A DNA stretch of 64,000 nt from contig CM035308.1 in the NCBI GenBank assembly GCA_002900995.3, positions 124,001 to 188,000 of the forward strand, given 5' to 3'. Below are positions 23,436 through 34,763 of the stretch, piece after piece. Numbering within the stretch: position 1 is the stretch's first letter; every line of letters begins with the position of its first letter. The position numbers were made by a program, and so were the translations under genes. The notes beneath the pieces are model-generated. The model saw nothing but the letters and a program-made list of their open reading frames with translations, did no database searches and was not told where the DNA came from. Source of the DNA: Ganoderma boninense. Taxonomy: Eukaryota; Basidiomycota; Agaricomycetes; Polyporales; Polyporaceae.

Positions 23436-23471
23436 ATGAATGAATGAATGGATGAATGGATGGATGGATGG
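23436..23471. repeat. GAAT/GGAT tetranucleotide repeat
   Basis: About nine units of GAAT or GGAT immediately downstream of gene 1, in its probable 3' untranslated region. Confidence 0.8.
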
Positions 23472-25754
23472 CTCGCTCATGTACTCAATATAAAGATAAA
23501 TATGTTTGCCGAGACTCACCTATCAGAACACATGTGTGATGGAATGACGCATTTTTAGGCTAGACATAGGGAGACCGCGGTGAGTAGGGCTTCCTTAACC
23601 CTCATAGACGAAAGCGTAGACCGGCTTCTGTAAGAAGATCAGCGCTTGAAGACTATGAGCGGTGCTGTAGGCAAACAGAGGTGGAGCGGAAGACTTCCCT
23701 GGCACATGGTTGCAAAGACGCTTGAAAGGGTCTGCCTTAACCGGGCCACTACGGATTCTGACGGTGAAGTCCATATGAGTAGCAATTGGTTCCGATCACC
23801 AGCCCTGCGTTCAGTTGGAGTGCAGCCGCTGTTTTCTTCTACACTACCGTTCGAAATGAAAAGGCGCCATTGATTGACCTTGGTCAGAACAATTCTATTC
23901 TTCACAGAGGTACTTACCAAGCAGCCCTTGCATTTCATACATAGTCCATATGCACGGGACGTTCAGGCGCCGTCGGCACCGCGCCACAGATTTCCACCAT
24001 CATCGACGGCGGTACGCTGGTCGAGGGTCGAGGTAGCTAAGCACACTTGTGGCGCAATACCTCTCGCCATTCAATACTTAGCCGTTGGATGCCGAGTTCA
24101 ACAAGTCCAGGAGCTGTCATCCTGGAAAAGGAAATTTGGCTAAGTAAGAGTCCAAACCGTGTGGACAGCAGAGGTACCTACGTCATCCTGACGCAGAAGG
24201 CGTCCTCCATCCTCTGCGGCGAGGCAAGGCCTTCTTCGCGACCGTTGACAATTGTCATGGCGCGGCACCGTTAGCCCTCTGAGTTGGCGTTCTTAGGGCG
24301 TTAGGACAACCGCATCCGCGCTTTGTTTCCTGGCAGCTCAACGGGTGCCGGTCGCGGTCGGTACCTAGCGTTTGCGAGTGACGGCAGCACCTACGGCTTG
24401 CTTATGCTTCATCACCACCCGTAATGCAATGTCGGAATGTCGGAACGCCGACACTCTCGGGGGTCCAGAAACTCTACATTCCAGAGCCTGCAGAAATCCA
24501 TCTGGCCGCTCGATCGGCCCCGTACGGCTTCAGCCAGAACATTGCTTAGCTCTGTACGCGCTTGAATTCCATAAGTGTGAGCACGCTGTAGTGGTCATGT
24601 GGACGACGATGGATTGGAAGGGCTCGCACCTTATTCTCCTCGAGCCTGTTCTCGAGCCATCCAAGTCTTGAATGTTGCGGTACCTTGACACCGTTCCCTA
24701 GGTAACGTTAGTGCATCATCGCTTGTACTACATCTTGATAGGTTTTTTTCTGCTTGAAGCTGAGCAGACAGTGGATATTACTTTCAGTACATCCACGTCG
24801 TGGGCAAGCTGCGGACTTGTCTAAAAGCGCGCAGAGATGAACCCGGCAGTTGCCGAGAGTGGCTATGCAACACCTCATCGCAGGCGCTTTCTGGTGATGA
24901 CTGGTGACCACTTCTTGAATCCCATGAATCCCGCAGAACCCCTTGAACTACGCTCTACTTCAGTGCTATATGTGATCCCTATTCGACGTAGATCGCCTCA
25001 CTAGCAAGCCCGCCCTCATGCACGCCATCGGTCTCGAGCTGTACCGTTGGAAATATCCACCCTTGGTTGAAATTACTAGCTGCGTCTTCCTGAAACTCTC
25101 AGGCACGGACACCTCAGGCCGTATGTCTTGGTGGAGAGAAGGCAAGTGTATCTATTCATAGTATTCCAATCTCGACACTCTCTGAAATCATGTCCCACAG
25201 GTCACTAAGCCTGAGCTTTCCCAATGGTCACAGCGCGACAGACCAGGACGGAGCGGAGGTGCAGGAAGGTCAATCAGTGCGATCTTTGTTTACCCCAAGA
25301 TGACTCCTAGGTTCGCCGTCGTACGTTATTCATTCAACGCAACTTATCCTCCATCTTGTCGGAGCGCACGAACGGGTGCGTCTCGCTCCCGGATCAAATC
25401 GAGTGTAGTTCCAGTTACGGGACGCGCGACACGTCCGTGGATAGTGGTCTTTCGTCAAGTGCTGCAATGTATGTACAAATTCTCCCCGCTCAACGCACTG
25501 CGTCATAGACCTCGTTTCCCCATTTGACCATGGGCGGTCCGCACTTTCCCTCAAATGGTTCTCAGCAATGAAGCCATCAATGCACCAACTAGCGAACTGC
25601 GGCAACGGTGCTTTCGATGGCACCGCGCTTGCATGTAGAGGGTCAATGGCCTCTGGAGTTTCATCCTTCCCCACTGGGAGTTCCAGCATGACGTGCTCGC
25701 GACAGCGGCGACGCGCTGTGTACGTTCGGATATGTGGTCGCTCATTCAGGGCCT
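23472..25754. other. intergenic within the secreted-protein cluster
   Basis: About 2.3 kb without a supportable gene. No further copy of the secreted-protein family, transposon end or RNA gene was seen on either strand. Confidence 0.4.
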
Positions 25755-25761
25755 TATAAAA
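25755..25761 (+). promoter_or_regulatory. TATA box of secreted-protein gene 2
   Basis: TATAAAA about 75-80 bp upstream of the ATG, preceded by a GC-rich stretch. Confidence 0.6.
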
Positions 25762-25835
25762 CTCGCTCCTGTTCTCCTCATGTAATCAGGGGCTCGTCTC
25801 TTCTCACAGCAGTGCACAACTCAACTCCTTCGACT

Positions 25836-26401
25836 ATGAAGTCAATATTCGCTGTCGCTTTGCTCGCCGGCGTCGCCGCTGCACAGACCGTCGCGATCGG
25901 CGCACCCCCGCCCAACTCCACGTTCTCACCCGGGGACCAGTTCGTGGTCCAGGTGAACAAGCCCGTACGTCACCTCGCTCCGTGCCATGTGCCATATTGT
26001 TGCGACGACACGGGGCTGACGGGTACACAGGATAGCCTCACCAACTCGCAGGACGTCTCGGTCGCGATCGGCCTCCTGTCCTGCGCGGGACAGGCACCCC
26101 CCGGCACCTGCGACGGCATCGACCCCACCCAGGAGCTCGGCACCGTGCTCTTCGCTGGGCCGTACGCGCCCCAGGCGCCGCCCGGGAGCACGACGCTCGT
26201 GCAGAACTACACCGTCACGATCCCTGCGGACTTCCCGTCTGGGCCGGCGCTCCTGTCGGTGCCTCACTTCGTTTTGGTCGGGGTGTGTGCTGCCTACCAT
26301 CGTCGTGTCGTGGAAGCGGGCTCGTTCTAACGTTTGACTTTGACCAGGCACTGTTCTTCCCGTCCATCGACGACCCGAGCGAGACCATCTTCATTCAGTA
26401 G
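25836..26401 (+). CDS. small secreted protein family, gene 2
   Basis: Exons 25836-25964, 26031-26282 and 26348-26401, introns in phase 0, 144 aa. Signal peptide MKSIFAVALLAGVAAA with cleavage before Gln. Exon 1 ends VQVNKP. Exon 2 carries LTNSQDVSVAIGLLSC, a longer cysteine loop (CAGQAPPGTC), LFAGPYAP, QNYTVTIP and GPALLSVPHFVLVG. Exon 3 encodes ALFFPSIDDPSE and ends IFIQ. It is closest to gene 3, the next gene downstream, in loop length and in the TFSPG motif, so the two look like a tandem duplicate. Predicted extracellular; function unknown. Confidence 0.85.
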
Positions 26402-26678
26402 ATGTGGAGCCGATGGCTGTGGTATTGGGAAGGGCTGACCTGGAGGACGTTTTTTATATGGGAGACCGAAAATATGTCAGGGAACTAGGACTCAAAATAA
26501 CAGAGGGTGAATCTTAACCCGTCTCTCAACCCAGGGCTGGACGAGATGGCTCCGGGCTGAACAGCTTCAGGTCTTCGCTTTCGGGCACTCATCGCCCTCG
26601 CCGACTTCGCACCCTCAGTACTAGTGTCGGCCGTAGGTCGCCGCTTCAAGACACGAATAACTATAGAGTACCTGGAGG
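26402..26678. other. short intergenic between genes 2 and 3
   Basis: Terminator and promoter region only; nothing else seen. Confidence 0.4.
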
Positions 26679-26684
26679 TATATA
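26679..26684 (+). promoter_or_regulatory. TATA box of secreted-protein gene 3
   Basis: TATATA about 70 bp upstream of the start codon. Confidence 0.45.
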
Positions 26685-26753
26685 TGCGTGCAAGTACAAG
26701 CTCAGTTTAGCACAGTGACATCCTAAGTGCCATCCCCTAGTAGTACTGCAACC

Positions 26754-27403
26754 ATGCTGAGAGCAGCTATCTTCCTCCTCACCCTCCTCTTCCTCTCTGC
26801 GCTCTCCGTCGCACAGAACGTCTTCATCTCCGCCCCTCCACCGCAGTCCACCTTCTCCCCGGGCGAGAGCTTCGTCGTCGACATCGACAGACCCGTACGT
26901 CTCCCTTCCCCAGGCTTGCCCCTCACCTAGCCACCACCTCTCACGAACATACACACAGGACAGCCTCACAGGCTCGCGCGACGTCTCCGTGGCGATCGGG
27001 CTGCTCTCCTGCGCCTCGCGCGGCGCGCCCGCAGGGACGTGCGAGGGCATCGACTCGGCGTGGATGATGGGCGACATCCTCTACGCGGGCGCGTACGCGC
27101 CCGTCGCGCCGACGGGGGGCAACGCGTACGAGAACTTCTCGGTCGCCGTCCCCGCCGGCTTCCCGCCTGGGCCCGCGGTCCTCTCTGTCGCGCATTTTAC
27201 GCTCGTCGGGGTGAGTAGGCCGTTAAGCTTTAGACTTTGAGTTCGGCATGCCTGCGTAGATGCATACAGGAAGTGCTGCTTCGGGGTGCGGCCCGAGTGG
27301 GGGTTAACACGGGCACGGGCATGGGTTGACGCTTCTTCTTTTACAGGAACTGTTCTGGCCTAGCCTGGAGGTCCTGAACGAGACCGTGTACATTCAGGAT
27401 TAG
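26754..27403 (+). CDS. small secreted protein family, gene 3
   Basis: Exons 26754-26894, 26959-27210 and 27347-27403, introns in phase 0, 149 aa. The leader is slightly longer than in its paralogues (LLFLSALSVAQ). Shared motifs are PPPQSTFSPGESFVVDIDRP at the end of exon 1, LTGSRDVSVAIGLLSC, the loop CASRGAPAGTC, LYAGAYAP, ENFSVAVP and GPAVLSVAHFTLVG. Exon 3 ends NETVYIQD. The second intron (136 nt) is the longest in the cluster. Predicted secreted; function unknown. Confidence 0.85.
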
Positions 27404-27670
27404 TTGGACTTACTAATTGGGCACGGAGGGACTCGGGACTTGGTAATTGTCGGACTGGGCGTTTACTGTATGGACGAAGGACTGACCTACCCTCGCACGG
27501 ACAGCTCGCTCGCTTCTCCTTGGGTGGGTACTGGTCATCAATAGCATACTATTACTATGTAGCGTAGTGCTCGAATATTACGTATACATGCATACAAGAC
27601 GAAGATCCGAATCAGCGTAAGTCGCCAAAGAGCGAACAGAAGTGGTGTCCCTTCAGCGCGCTGAACGAAA

Positions 27671-28241
27671 TCAAGCAGAGTCAACCTGTACCACGATATA
27701 TGCAGTGTCGATCGTGGGCGAATTCGCGACCTGAGTAAAAACTGCATCAGCAACACGAGCAACACTTGGGAACGACTGAGGGCCCGAGGCAGCAGGGCAA
27801 GTACTCACCCCGCCGGCGTAGAAGTGCGCCACAGACAGAAGCGCCGAGCCCGTCCCGAACCCATCGGGCACGGCGACGGTGTAATTCTGGTACATGCTGC
27901 CGCCGCCCGTGCGCGAGATGGGCTCGTACATGCCCTTGTACAGGATGGTCCCGAGCGCCCCCGAGTCGGCGATGGCGTCGCAGTCGCCGCTGGGCCCGCA
28001 CGACCGCAGTCCGATGAGGACTGCTACGTCGGTCGACGGGGTCTGCGAGTTCTGGAGGAGGCGAGATGCGTCAGTACGTATGGCTCTCCGGGGGGTGCAA
28101 TGGTGGACTTACCGGCCTCGCGACGTCGATGAGGACGCTCTTGGTTGCGACGATGTGCGAGTTCGCGGCGGGAGCAGCGATCTTGATGCCCTGGGCATAG
28201 GCTGAGGCGACGAGCGCAAGGACAGCGAGAACAGACTTCAT
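27671..28241 (-). CDS. small secreted protein family, gene 4
   Basis: Minus-strand exons 28241-28113, 28051-27809 and 27730-27671, introns in phase 0, about 143 aa. Signal peptide MKSVLAVLALVASAYA with cleavage before Gln. Exon 1 ends VLIDVARP. Exon 2 has TPSTDVAVLIGLRSC, a short loop (CGPSGDC), LYKGMYEP, QNYTVAVP and ALLSVAHFYAGG. Exon 3 ends VVQVDSA. It groups with gene 7 through TPSTDVA and the YAG ending of exon 2; both are the only minus-strand members. The exon 3 acceptor was chosen by frame and by the conserved length of the last exon; a second AG upstream (CAG near 27740) is possible. No clear TATA box was found. Confidence 0.82.
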
Positions 28242-28267
28242 GGTGGTGGTCGTAAGCAGAGGGCAGA

Positions 28268-29805
28268 TGTAGAGTTGCGATGGGCAGATGAGGATGGGGG
28301 CAGCCGCGCTTGCGAGTATGTAGTGCTGAGATGGATGGATGTTCCGAGTTCCTCGGATGTGATTGATTGCCGCCAGAGAGCGTTCAGGCAGGTGCTTTTG
28401 TACTGTCAAGCGTCGCGTCGCCTGCCGATGGAAGCCAATACAGTACAGTCGCAGGCCGGCCGCAAGGCGGTCAAGCGGGCAGTCTGGAGACGCTCTAGAG
28501 CCGACCGCTGGCTCCGACTGGCCTTCGCCTTCGAGAGGAGCTGATTCAAGTGCTGCTTTCCAGGCCCGTCACGGCAAGCGGAGTCAGCAGGGCTTGCCCA
28601 TTGACATGGCCATGGCAGAGCTCTGTCGAAGGTGCGGGGAAGGTGGGCCGGCCGCCGTCGAGGCCGTTTGTATTGACGGCGAGACCGGTGCTGCCGGAGA
28701 TGCACCTTAGACCACAGCCTACAGGACCTAGGTAATAAACGCAAGAGGCCACCGAAAGACACCAGCAGACTGAGAAGAGGCTGAGGCGAGGTGGCGGTGG
28801 GAGACTGCAAGATGGCTGCACTGCCGCAACGCGCTTGCTGGCACCACGCCGGAGCGCCACGAAGCTGGCGCCTCCGACCCAGGCCCAATGACAATTCAGT
28901 CCAAGTTCAACTTGAACGTTCTCGAGTCCCGACTCTCGACGCAGTCTTCCATCGGATTTATGCGCATACACGGCCGGAGGCCTTTTTATTGTCGAAGCTG
29001 TTCGGACCTTGCGAGGTCCAGGTATGTCATATTCTATAGGGTGTTGCAGTCTCGGCCTCAAGTTCAAATACCGACCAATTAACTCGTCTGGACGAACCTA
29101 GGTTAGCGAATTTTGAAGACCCGTGGCACAGGTACGTCGCTGTCTCGAATCAGAAAAGTCGTCCTTGCTGAATTCTAAGAAAATTGGACAGAGCGAAGCG
29201 ACGCGTCGACCCCGACGACGGCCATGCTAAGCTCAGCCCGTTAACCCCGTCGCATGCTAAGCGTCAGTTGCTTTCCTGACTAGAAGCAGAATCAGGCGGC
29301 CGACGCGTACGTTTTCACAAGGTATGTATGTAGAGGCAGTCGGGCTGAAATTATGCCGAGGAATACTGACGGTGTTCTGTCAGGGTTGACGCGTTGTGTG
29401 TCTGCTTGGATATCGACTAACCGTCGGGCTCTGCAATGTTCGCCCGCCGACTGTCCCATCTGCTCTAGGAAAACCAAGAAACGGGCCCCAGAACTTTACG
29501 AAGATGCTCGTAGGGCTCGCGCGAGGAGGCTAAGGCTAGTTCATGGGGCAATGAGAACCCTGTTTCGGTTGGTATTCAGTCTTCTATGACCATATTTCAT
29601 CCGAGCGATCGCGGACGGCCGCATGGGCTGACCTTCTACAGCAACTTCCTTCTCGTTTGCTCGAGAACGGTATGCCTTCTGTCTCACGTGAATGAAGCAG
29701 AGTTGCGGGCTGTACGGGGTACCGTCGGTGAACGAACAGATTCCAGCATTTGGCGTGTCAAGTCCAACGCGAAGTGCATTGTATGAGGGGATGTCATATC
29801 ATTCT
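28268..29805. repeat. duplicated segment, inverted copy at 46497-47991
   Basis: This non-coding stretch upstream of gene 4 reappears in reverse orientation at 46497-47991 with few differences. Examples are the run around 28890-29040 against 47220-47400 and the run around 29690-29800 against 46500-46620. No gene is supported inside. It is the cleanest part of a much longer inverted duplication reaching 36780. Confidence 0.85.
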
Positions 29806-30680
29806 ACATCGATGGCCAAGCGCTGCAGTAAGTACGTTTCATTGAACCGCGCCATGAGCTCTCCGAGTAATAGGTTCACTCCCGTTGGGACGTCCCGCTT
29901 CGAGGATCTTTCATTCCCTTCGAATCCCCATGTGCCTCGCGTAAATGAGTGATACTGAGGTATGCATCCCATGCCACGCCGCGAGGCCGTTCAGCTAGGC
30001 TTTTCCTTCTTCGACTTCCAATCCAAAGACAGCAGGTCAAGGATCCGATTCGACGGGATCCTGCACGTAGCCCTCATGTACTTGGCAGGCGTTCGGCAGG
30101 GACCACACCCCAAGCTCGTGCCAGTGGTGGGCACAGCCCATCCACTTCACGGCCGCCCCGAATAGAATTCTTGTCAACCCCTCCACATGCCGGTACGTGC
30201 AGCATTCGCGACAACAGATGCAGGGAATTGAAGTCCTTTGACCGCCGAACGGCACACCTTTACACCCCGTCTAAGTCCACCTAGTGACTCAGTCGACGGC
30301 CATGCATCCCCATCCGCCGCGATTCTGCCTGGTCGGCCTGCAACTGCCTTCCGGAGCCCACGCGCATCCGATAGCGCGGTTCCTCCACCTTAATCACCAA
30401 CTTCTCCACTCTCGCCCCAGCAAGACCACGGCAGGCTGCAGCATTCAGTCGGCACCCCAGGCAGGATCATGTGTGCCAGCGGATCCACCCAGAGCTGTGG
30501 TCTCACGCAGCGCGCCTTGCGGAGTTCGGGGTCATGCCTTCGCCCGCCTTCTCTTCCTGGATCGTGCTCAGACTGCAGATGCCTTCTCGCACATACCAGA
30601 CCGTCATATCCGACGACGTCGGCGGCGGCGCATGCGTCGGATTGAGCTAGCGCGATTTAGGCGCTCCCCCTCGAGTGCGG
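29806..30680. other. intergenic upstream of gene 5
   Basis: No gene recognised. Counterpart in the inverted copy would be about 45600-46500, where the sequence is too poor to compare. Confidence 0.4.
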
Positions 30681-30689
30681 TATAAAAAG
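30681..30689 (+). promoter_or_regulatory. TATA box of secreted-protein gene 5
   Basis: TATAAAAAG about 145 bp upstream of the start codon, the strongest TATA match in the cluster. Confidence 0.6.
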
Positions 30690-30828
30690 GCTATTGAGTA
30701 TGACTGTTCTCGATCTCGAAGACGATTTGCGTCGACTCCACTTCACTTGCGCGCCGAGCCACCTCTACTAGTACTCCGCACTCACCCCAGCAACCTCGAG
30801 GCGCGGCTCACTTACAGTTCACGTCACT

Positions 30829-31402
30829 ATGCTGTACTACTACTACCTCTTCACCCTCGCCTTCCTCGTCGCGTCTGCGCTCGCGCAGCGCTGCCAGATC
30901 GGCGCCCCCGCCGAGTGGTCCACGGTCAAGCCCGGAAGTAACGTGACCGTCGAGCTCGACCGTCCCGTACGTCCTTCCGCTGCCCCTTCCCCGCAGGTGG
31001 TCTGTAGCAACTAATATGCGCCGCGGCGACTCCCATACAGATGACGTTGAGCAGCTCGCAAGAGGTCGCAATCGCGATCGGGTTCTGGCCGTGCACCGGC
31101 GCGTGCAACCAGACGGACGTCAGCGAGGTGATGGGCACGCTCGTCTACAGCGGGCCGTACGACCCGCAGCTCGACCCCGCCGCGTACTGGAAGCCCCCGT
31201 ACGAGAACTTCACGGTCACAGTGCCCGCGCACTTCGCGCCTGGCAGCGAGGCCAGCCTGAACGTGGCGCACTTTTCGCTGATCGGGGTATGTTTTGCCAG
31301 TGGCTTTGCGGGGGCCGTTGTTGACGGGGTGTGTTTTTGTCTTAGGCGGGGCTTATGCCGTTCATGGAGACGCTGAACATCACCCTGAAGATTGGGTCCT
31401 GA
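30829..31402 (+). CDS. small secreted protein family, gene 5
   Basis: Exons 30829-30966, 31041-31286 and 31346-31402, introns in phase 0, 146 aa. The leader is MLYYYYLFTLAFLVASALA, cleaved before Gln. Exon 1 ends VTVELDRP. Exon 2 has LSSSQEVAIAIGFWPC, a minimal loop CTGAC, LVYSGPYDPQ, ENFTVTVP and SLNVAHFSLIG. Exon 3 ends ETLNITLKIGS. It shares the WPC variant and the VTVE exon-1 end with gene 6. Predicted extracellular glycoprotein with four sequons (NVT, NQT, NFT, NIT); function unknown. Confidence 0.85.
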
Positions 31403-32618
31403 GTCGCGTGACTCGCGTCTGCATATTCACGAAACGAACGTGAACGAGGAAGGTCTAAAATGGATTCAGGATGACTGACTGAATGACAACATGACGGACG
31501 CCTGGGGGCTAACGGACCTTTCGGATATAGTTTACAAAGGAATTGATTAGTATTCATGCGGTTGTACTTCGTACTACTTGTTTTATGTGGCTTGGGTTGC
31601 CGTCGTACCTTTGTTTTACCGGCGTACACTACATTGCGAGATCCCCTCATTTGCATATTTTGCGTACTATCATCTCGTCCTCGCTCAAAAAAATTTACTT
31701 GATCTCTTGTCCACTGCAAGACTGCCAAAAGTCAGCCCGCGAAAGACCGTGAAGGCCGTCGGCGAGTCGCGCTTCAGCTTGAGATCTCAAGGGGGCCCGG
31801 GGAGAGCATTTTGTGGCGGCAGCTCACAAACGGCGCTTATATTACCGAGGTTCGGATCGGCATGACGTCAGTCGATTGTCTCGCTCGATCCGGCGGGCGT
31901 TCATGCCCGTTCGAGCTTCTCTTCTCTACCTCCCGCCAGCTTCCGCCTCCAAGCAGCGAGCGACATTCGCTGTACCCTTGCGCACAGCGGAGATCTTTGG
32001 CCGGTCTATCTAGTCCAATTGATCAGCCTCTATGAGCCTCTATGTTTATTTTCGACTCAAGGTGCAAGCGAAGTCCCAGTGATCCGTGCTGAAATCAACC
32101 AACTCCGCTCTAGTCTCTCTATGTTAACCTTGCACGCTGCATCGCTCATGCCTCTGCGCGACCACCGCAACGGCTCTACCTCTCGGCATGTACTCATGGA
32201 CCCCAGCAACCAACCTATGTACATTCATCCGGCGGGCGTCAGGAAAATGGCAGTCCCTCCACTGGCACGCTTCGACGTCGGCCCCACTCCCGCCGATGGG
32301 CGACGCGCCAATTGGTGCGCCGCACTGCAAACGCGTTTCCTTCACAATAATGGATGAACTTGGTATGAACTCAATCACGTTCCGCCACTGCTTTACAGCC
32401 GTGATTTGACTCCCCAGTCATGAGACATACATCGGCCGATCACGGAGGTCCACCCGCATAGCCAGCGAGCTGATGAGCGAAACATCGCAAAGGCCTGTGG
32501 GGTCGGCAAGGCAGACGAGGCTGGGTGTAGACCAGGGCTGCGTAAGGGCTTTGGCAGTATTCTTGGCGACGTAACGCGTTACGACTCTTTGGGTCGGCAG
32601 CGCTGCTCGGGAGCTCCA
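31403..32618. other. intergenic between genes 5 and 6
   Basis: No gene seen. The stretch 31560-31700 has a recognisable inverted counterpart at 45010-45120 (shared TTTTTTGAGCGAG and ACGCAAAAT runs), which anchors the long duplication. Confidence 0.45.
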
Positions 32619-32625
32619 TATAAAG
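32619..32625 (+). promoter_or_regulatory. TATA box of secreted-protein gene 6
   Basis: TATAAAG about 110 bp upstream of the start codon. Confidence 0.55.
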
Positions 32626-32732
32626 AGGTGCGTCCGCCGACCTTTGTTCTTCACCTCTTTGGTCTTCCCTCCTCCCGTCACCCTCTATTCCTCCTCGTCT
32701 CCCAACATCCCACCCACCCCCTATCCGGCACC

Positions 32733-33333
32733 ATGAAGTTCGCTCTCGCTCTTGTCGCCTTCGCCGCGTCCGCGCTCGCCCAGCGCATCCAGATCGGCGC
32801 CCCCGCGAACCTCGCCGAGGTCAAGGCCGGGAGCAACATCACCGTCGAGGTGGACCGACCCGTACGCATCAAATTCCCCTCCTTCCCTCCCCCTCCTCCC
32901 GTTAGCGTTCGTTGACACGGGCCTGCTATATGCGCACAGAACTCGCTCACCGGGTCGACGGAAGTCGGGATCGCGATCGGGCTCTGGCCGTGCGGCGGCC
33001 CGAAGGGCACGTCGCAGTGCGCGTCGACCGACGTCACCCAGGTGCTCGGCAACCTCGTCTACACGGGCGCGTACAACCCGCAGTACGACAACAACGACCC
33101 CACAAAGCCGCCCCACGAGAACTTCGAGGTCACCGTCCCGTCGTCCTTCTCCGCGGGCCAGGTCAGCCTGGGCATCGCACACCTGTCCGTCGTCGGGGTG
33201 AGTTCCCTCTCCTTCTGACCTCTCGAGTCTAGAGGGGGTGCTGATCGCTCTATGTTTCTTATTTGATTTTGTGATGTAGGCGAGCTCGGAGCCCTTGTAC
33301 GAGTTCGTCAACGTCACCCTCGTCGTCTCTTAA
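32733..33333 (+). CDS. small secreted protein family, gene 6
   Basis: Exons 32733-32861, 32940-33197 and 33280-33333, introns in phase 0, 146 aa. Signal peptide MKFALALVAFAASALA with cleavage before Gln. Exon 1 ends ITVEVDRP. Exon 2 has LTGSTEVGIAIGLWPC, the loop CGGPKGTSQC, LVYTGAYNPQ, ENFEVTVP and SLGIAHLSVVG. Exon 3 ends NVTLVVS. It is the only member in which the conserved sequon before TVP is lost (Glu in place of Thr or Ser). Predicted secreted; function unknown. Confidence 0.85.
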
Positions 33334-34076
33334 GTCCGGCGCGCGCAGGCGCGTTCGCCTCTGCCGTCGCTCTCGCCTGCTCAGCACTGGCGATGGTTTC
33401 CTGAGGCCTTGCGCATGGAACTGGAATCGTTAATGGACCGTGCATACCATACCACATACTACCATGGACTCTGGACTAACTCTCAACATGAACATTCGTC
33501 ATCGTAATGTAGTTCCGTTTAGCTAACTGTCGTTACCATCATACATCGCTATGTCGCAAATGGGCGAAACAATACTGACGAACTTCTTTTCGGGCAATCC
33601 GTATTGGGCGCAAGCGTTGCCCGCGTTGCAACCTTATAGGCCTGAAGACAAACGTACTTAATCTTAGTCCGCTGCTTTGTCAGACTTGGGCTTTCTGACC
33701 TTCTGTGAAATTTCGTCGCATCTTAGTGTTGCGGTGCAGTCTAGGGAGCTGTTGTTTGTTTCAACCCAGCTGGCGGTGCGTGTTTACCTCATTTATTGCC
33801 ATACGTATTCTAGCTTGGACCATGTCACACTCGACGGCGCCCACGGCCAGCCCACATCCCGTCGGTGAAGGGGAGGACTGGACCTGGGCGGCATGCTGAA
33901 GATGTCTACGAAGACTCAGTGCAGAATGGGGTCATAGCGAATGCTGGAATTAAGACTAAGCGATGACGTGACGTCATTACGGGTGAGCATACATTGCAGG
34001 ATTAAGATTATCATGCTGGAATGTAGGATTACGAGACAACACCGCCAGACAGCCGCCCTGAGTCGCCTTCAGTCTC
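33334..34076. other. intergenic between genes 6 and 7
   Basis: Convergent 3' flanks; no gene seen. 33940-34030 has short ATTA-rich repeats without clear structure. Confidence 0.4.
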
Positions 34077-34674
34077 TCAAGAGGAGGGCGCGGGCGTGAT
34101 ATGGATGACCGTGTGCAGAGTCTCCATCTGGGGATGGTGGGCCGCCTTCACGTTCGAAGTTCCAGCCGCAATCATTAGTATCACCACAGTACGAACGAGC
34201 AACACGGCACGCACCCCGGCGTAGAAGAAATGGGCGACCTGGAGGAGGGCCCGGCCCGCAGCGGTGTTCTGCGGGATCCGGACGGTGTAGTTGTGCGAGA
34301 CGTCGGCGTGGCCGTCGACCGGCTTGGGTGTGAAGGGCCCATGGTAGAGCACGCGGGCGTAGTCGGCCGCCACCGCGTCGCAGTTATCGCTGCCGCTGCA
34401 GGACTGCAGGCCGATGATCACCGCGACGTCCGTCGACGGCGTCTCTGCGGCCTGTGCCAGTGGTGAGGAGCAGCAATTGGAGTCGTGATTCATTGTGAGT
34501 GGGGCTGGCGCAGAGAACGCCGAAGAGCTTGGGGTGGGGACATACCGGTCGGTCGATCGCGACCAGCAGAGTGCCACCGGCGGTCACCTCTGCGTTCTCC
34601 TTCGGGGAGGCGATCACCACCTTCTGTGCGAGGGCGGAGGCGGCGAGGGCGAGGAAGACGAAGCCGGCCTTCAT
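34077..34674 (-). CDS. small secreted protein family, gene 7
   Basis: Minus-strand exons 34674-34546, 34451-34215 and 34145-34077, introns in phase 0, about 144 aa. Signal peptide MKAGFVFLALAASALA with cleavage before Gln. Exon 1 ends VAIDRP. Exon 2 has TPSTDVAVIIGLQSC, the loop CSGSDNC, LYHGPFTP, HNYTVRIP and ALLQVAHFFYAG. Exon 3 is longer than in the paralogues and ends ITPAPSS. An in-frame ATG ten codons upstream exists, but the chosen start gives the family's standard leader. The exon 3 acceptor (AAG) is non-typical but keeps frame. Confidence 0.8.
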
Positions 34675-34757
34675 GATGCGAGACACACGAAAGAGTCCCA
34701 ATGGGGCAGCTGGGCTCGAGTCGAGTTTGCAGGCGTAGCTCCTCGCTGCATGTCTTA

Positions 34758-34763
34758 CTTATA
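34758..34763 (-). promoter_or_regulatory. TATA box of secreted-protein gene 7
   Basis: On the minus strand the site reads TATAAG, about 85 bp upstream of the start codon. Confidence 0.45.
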
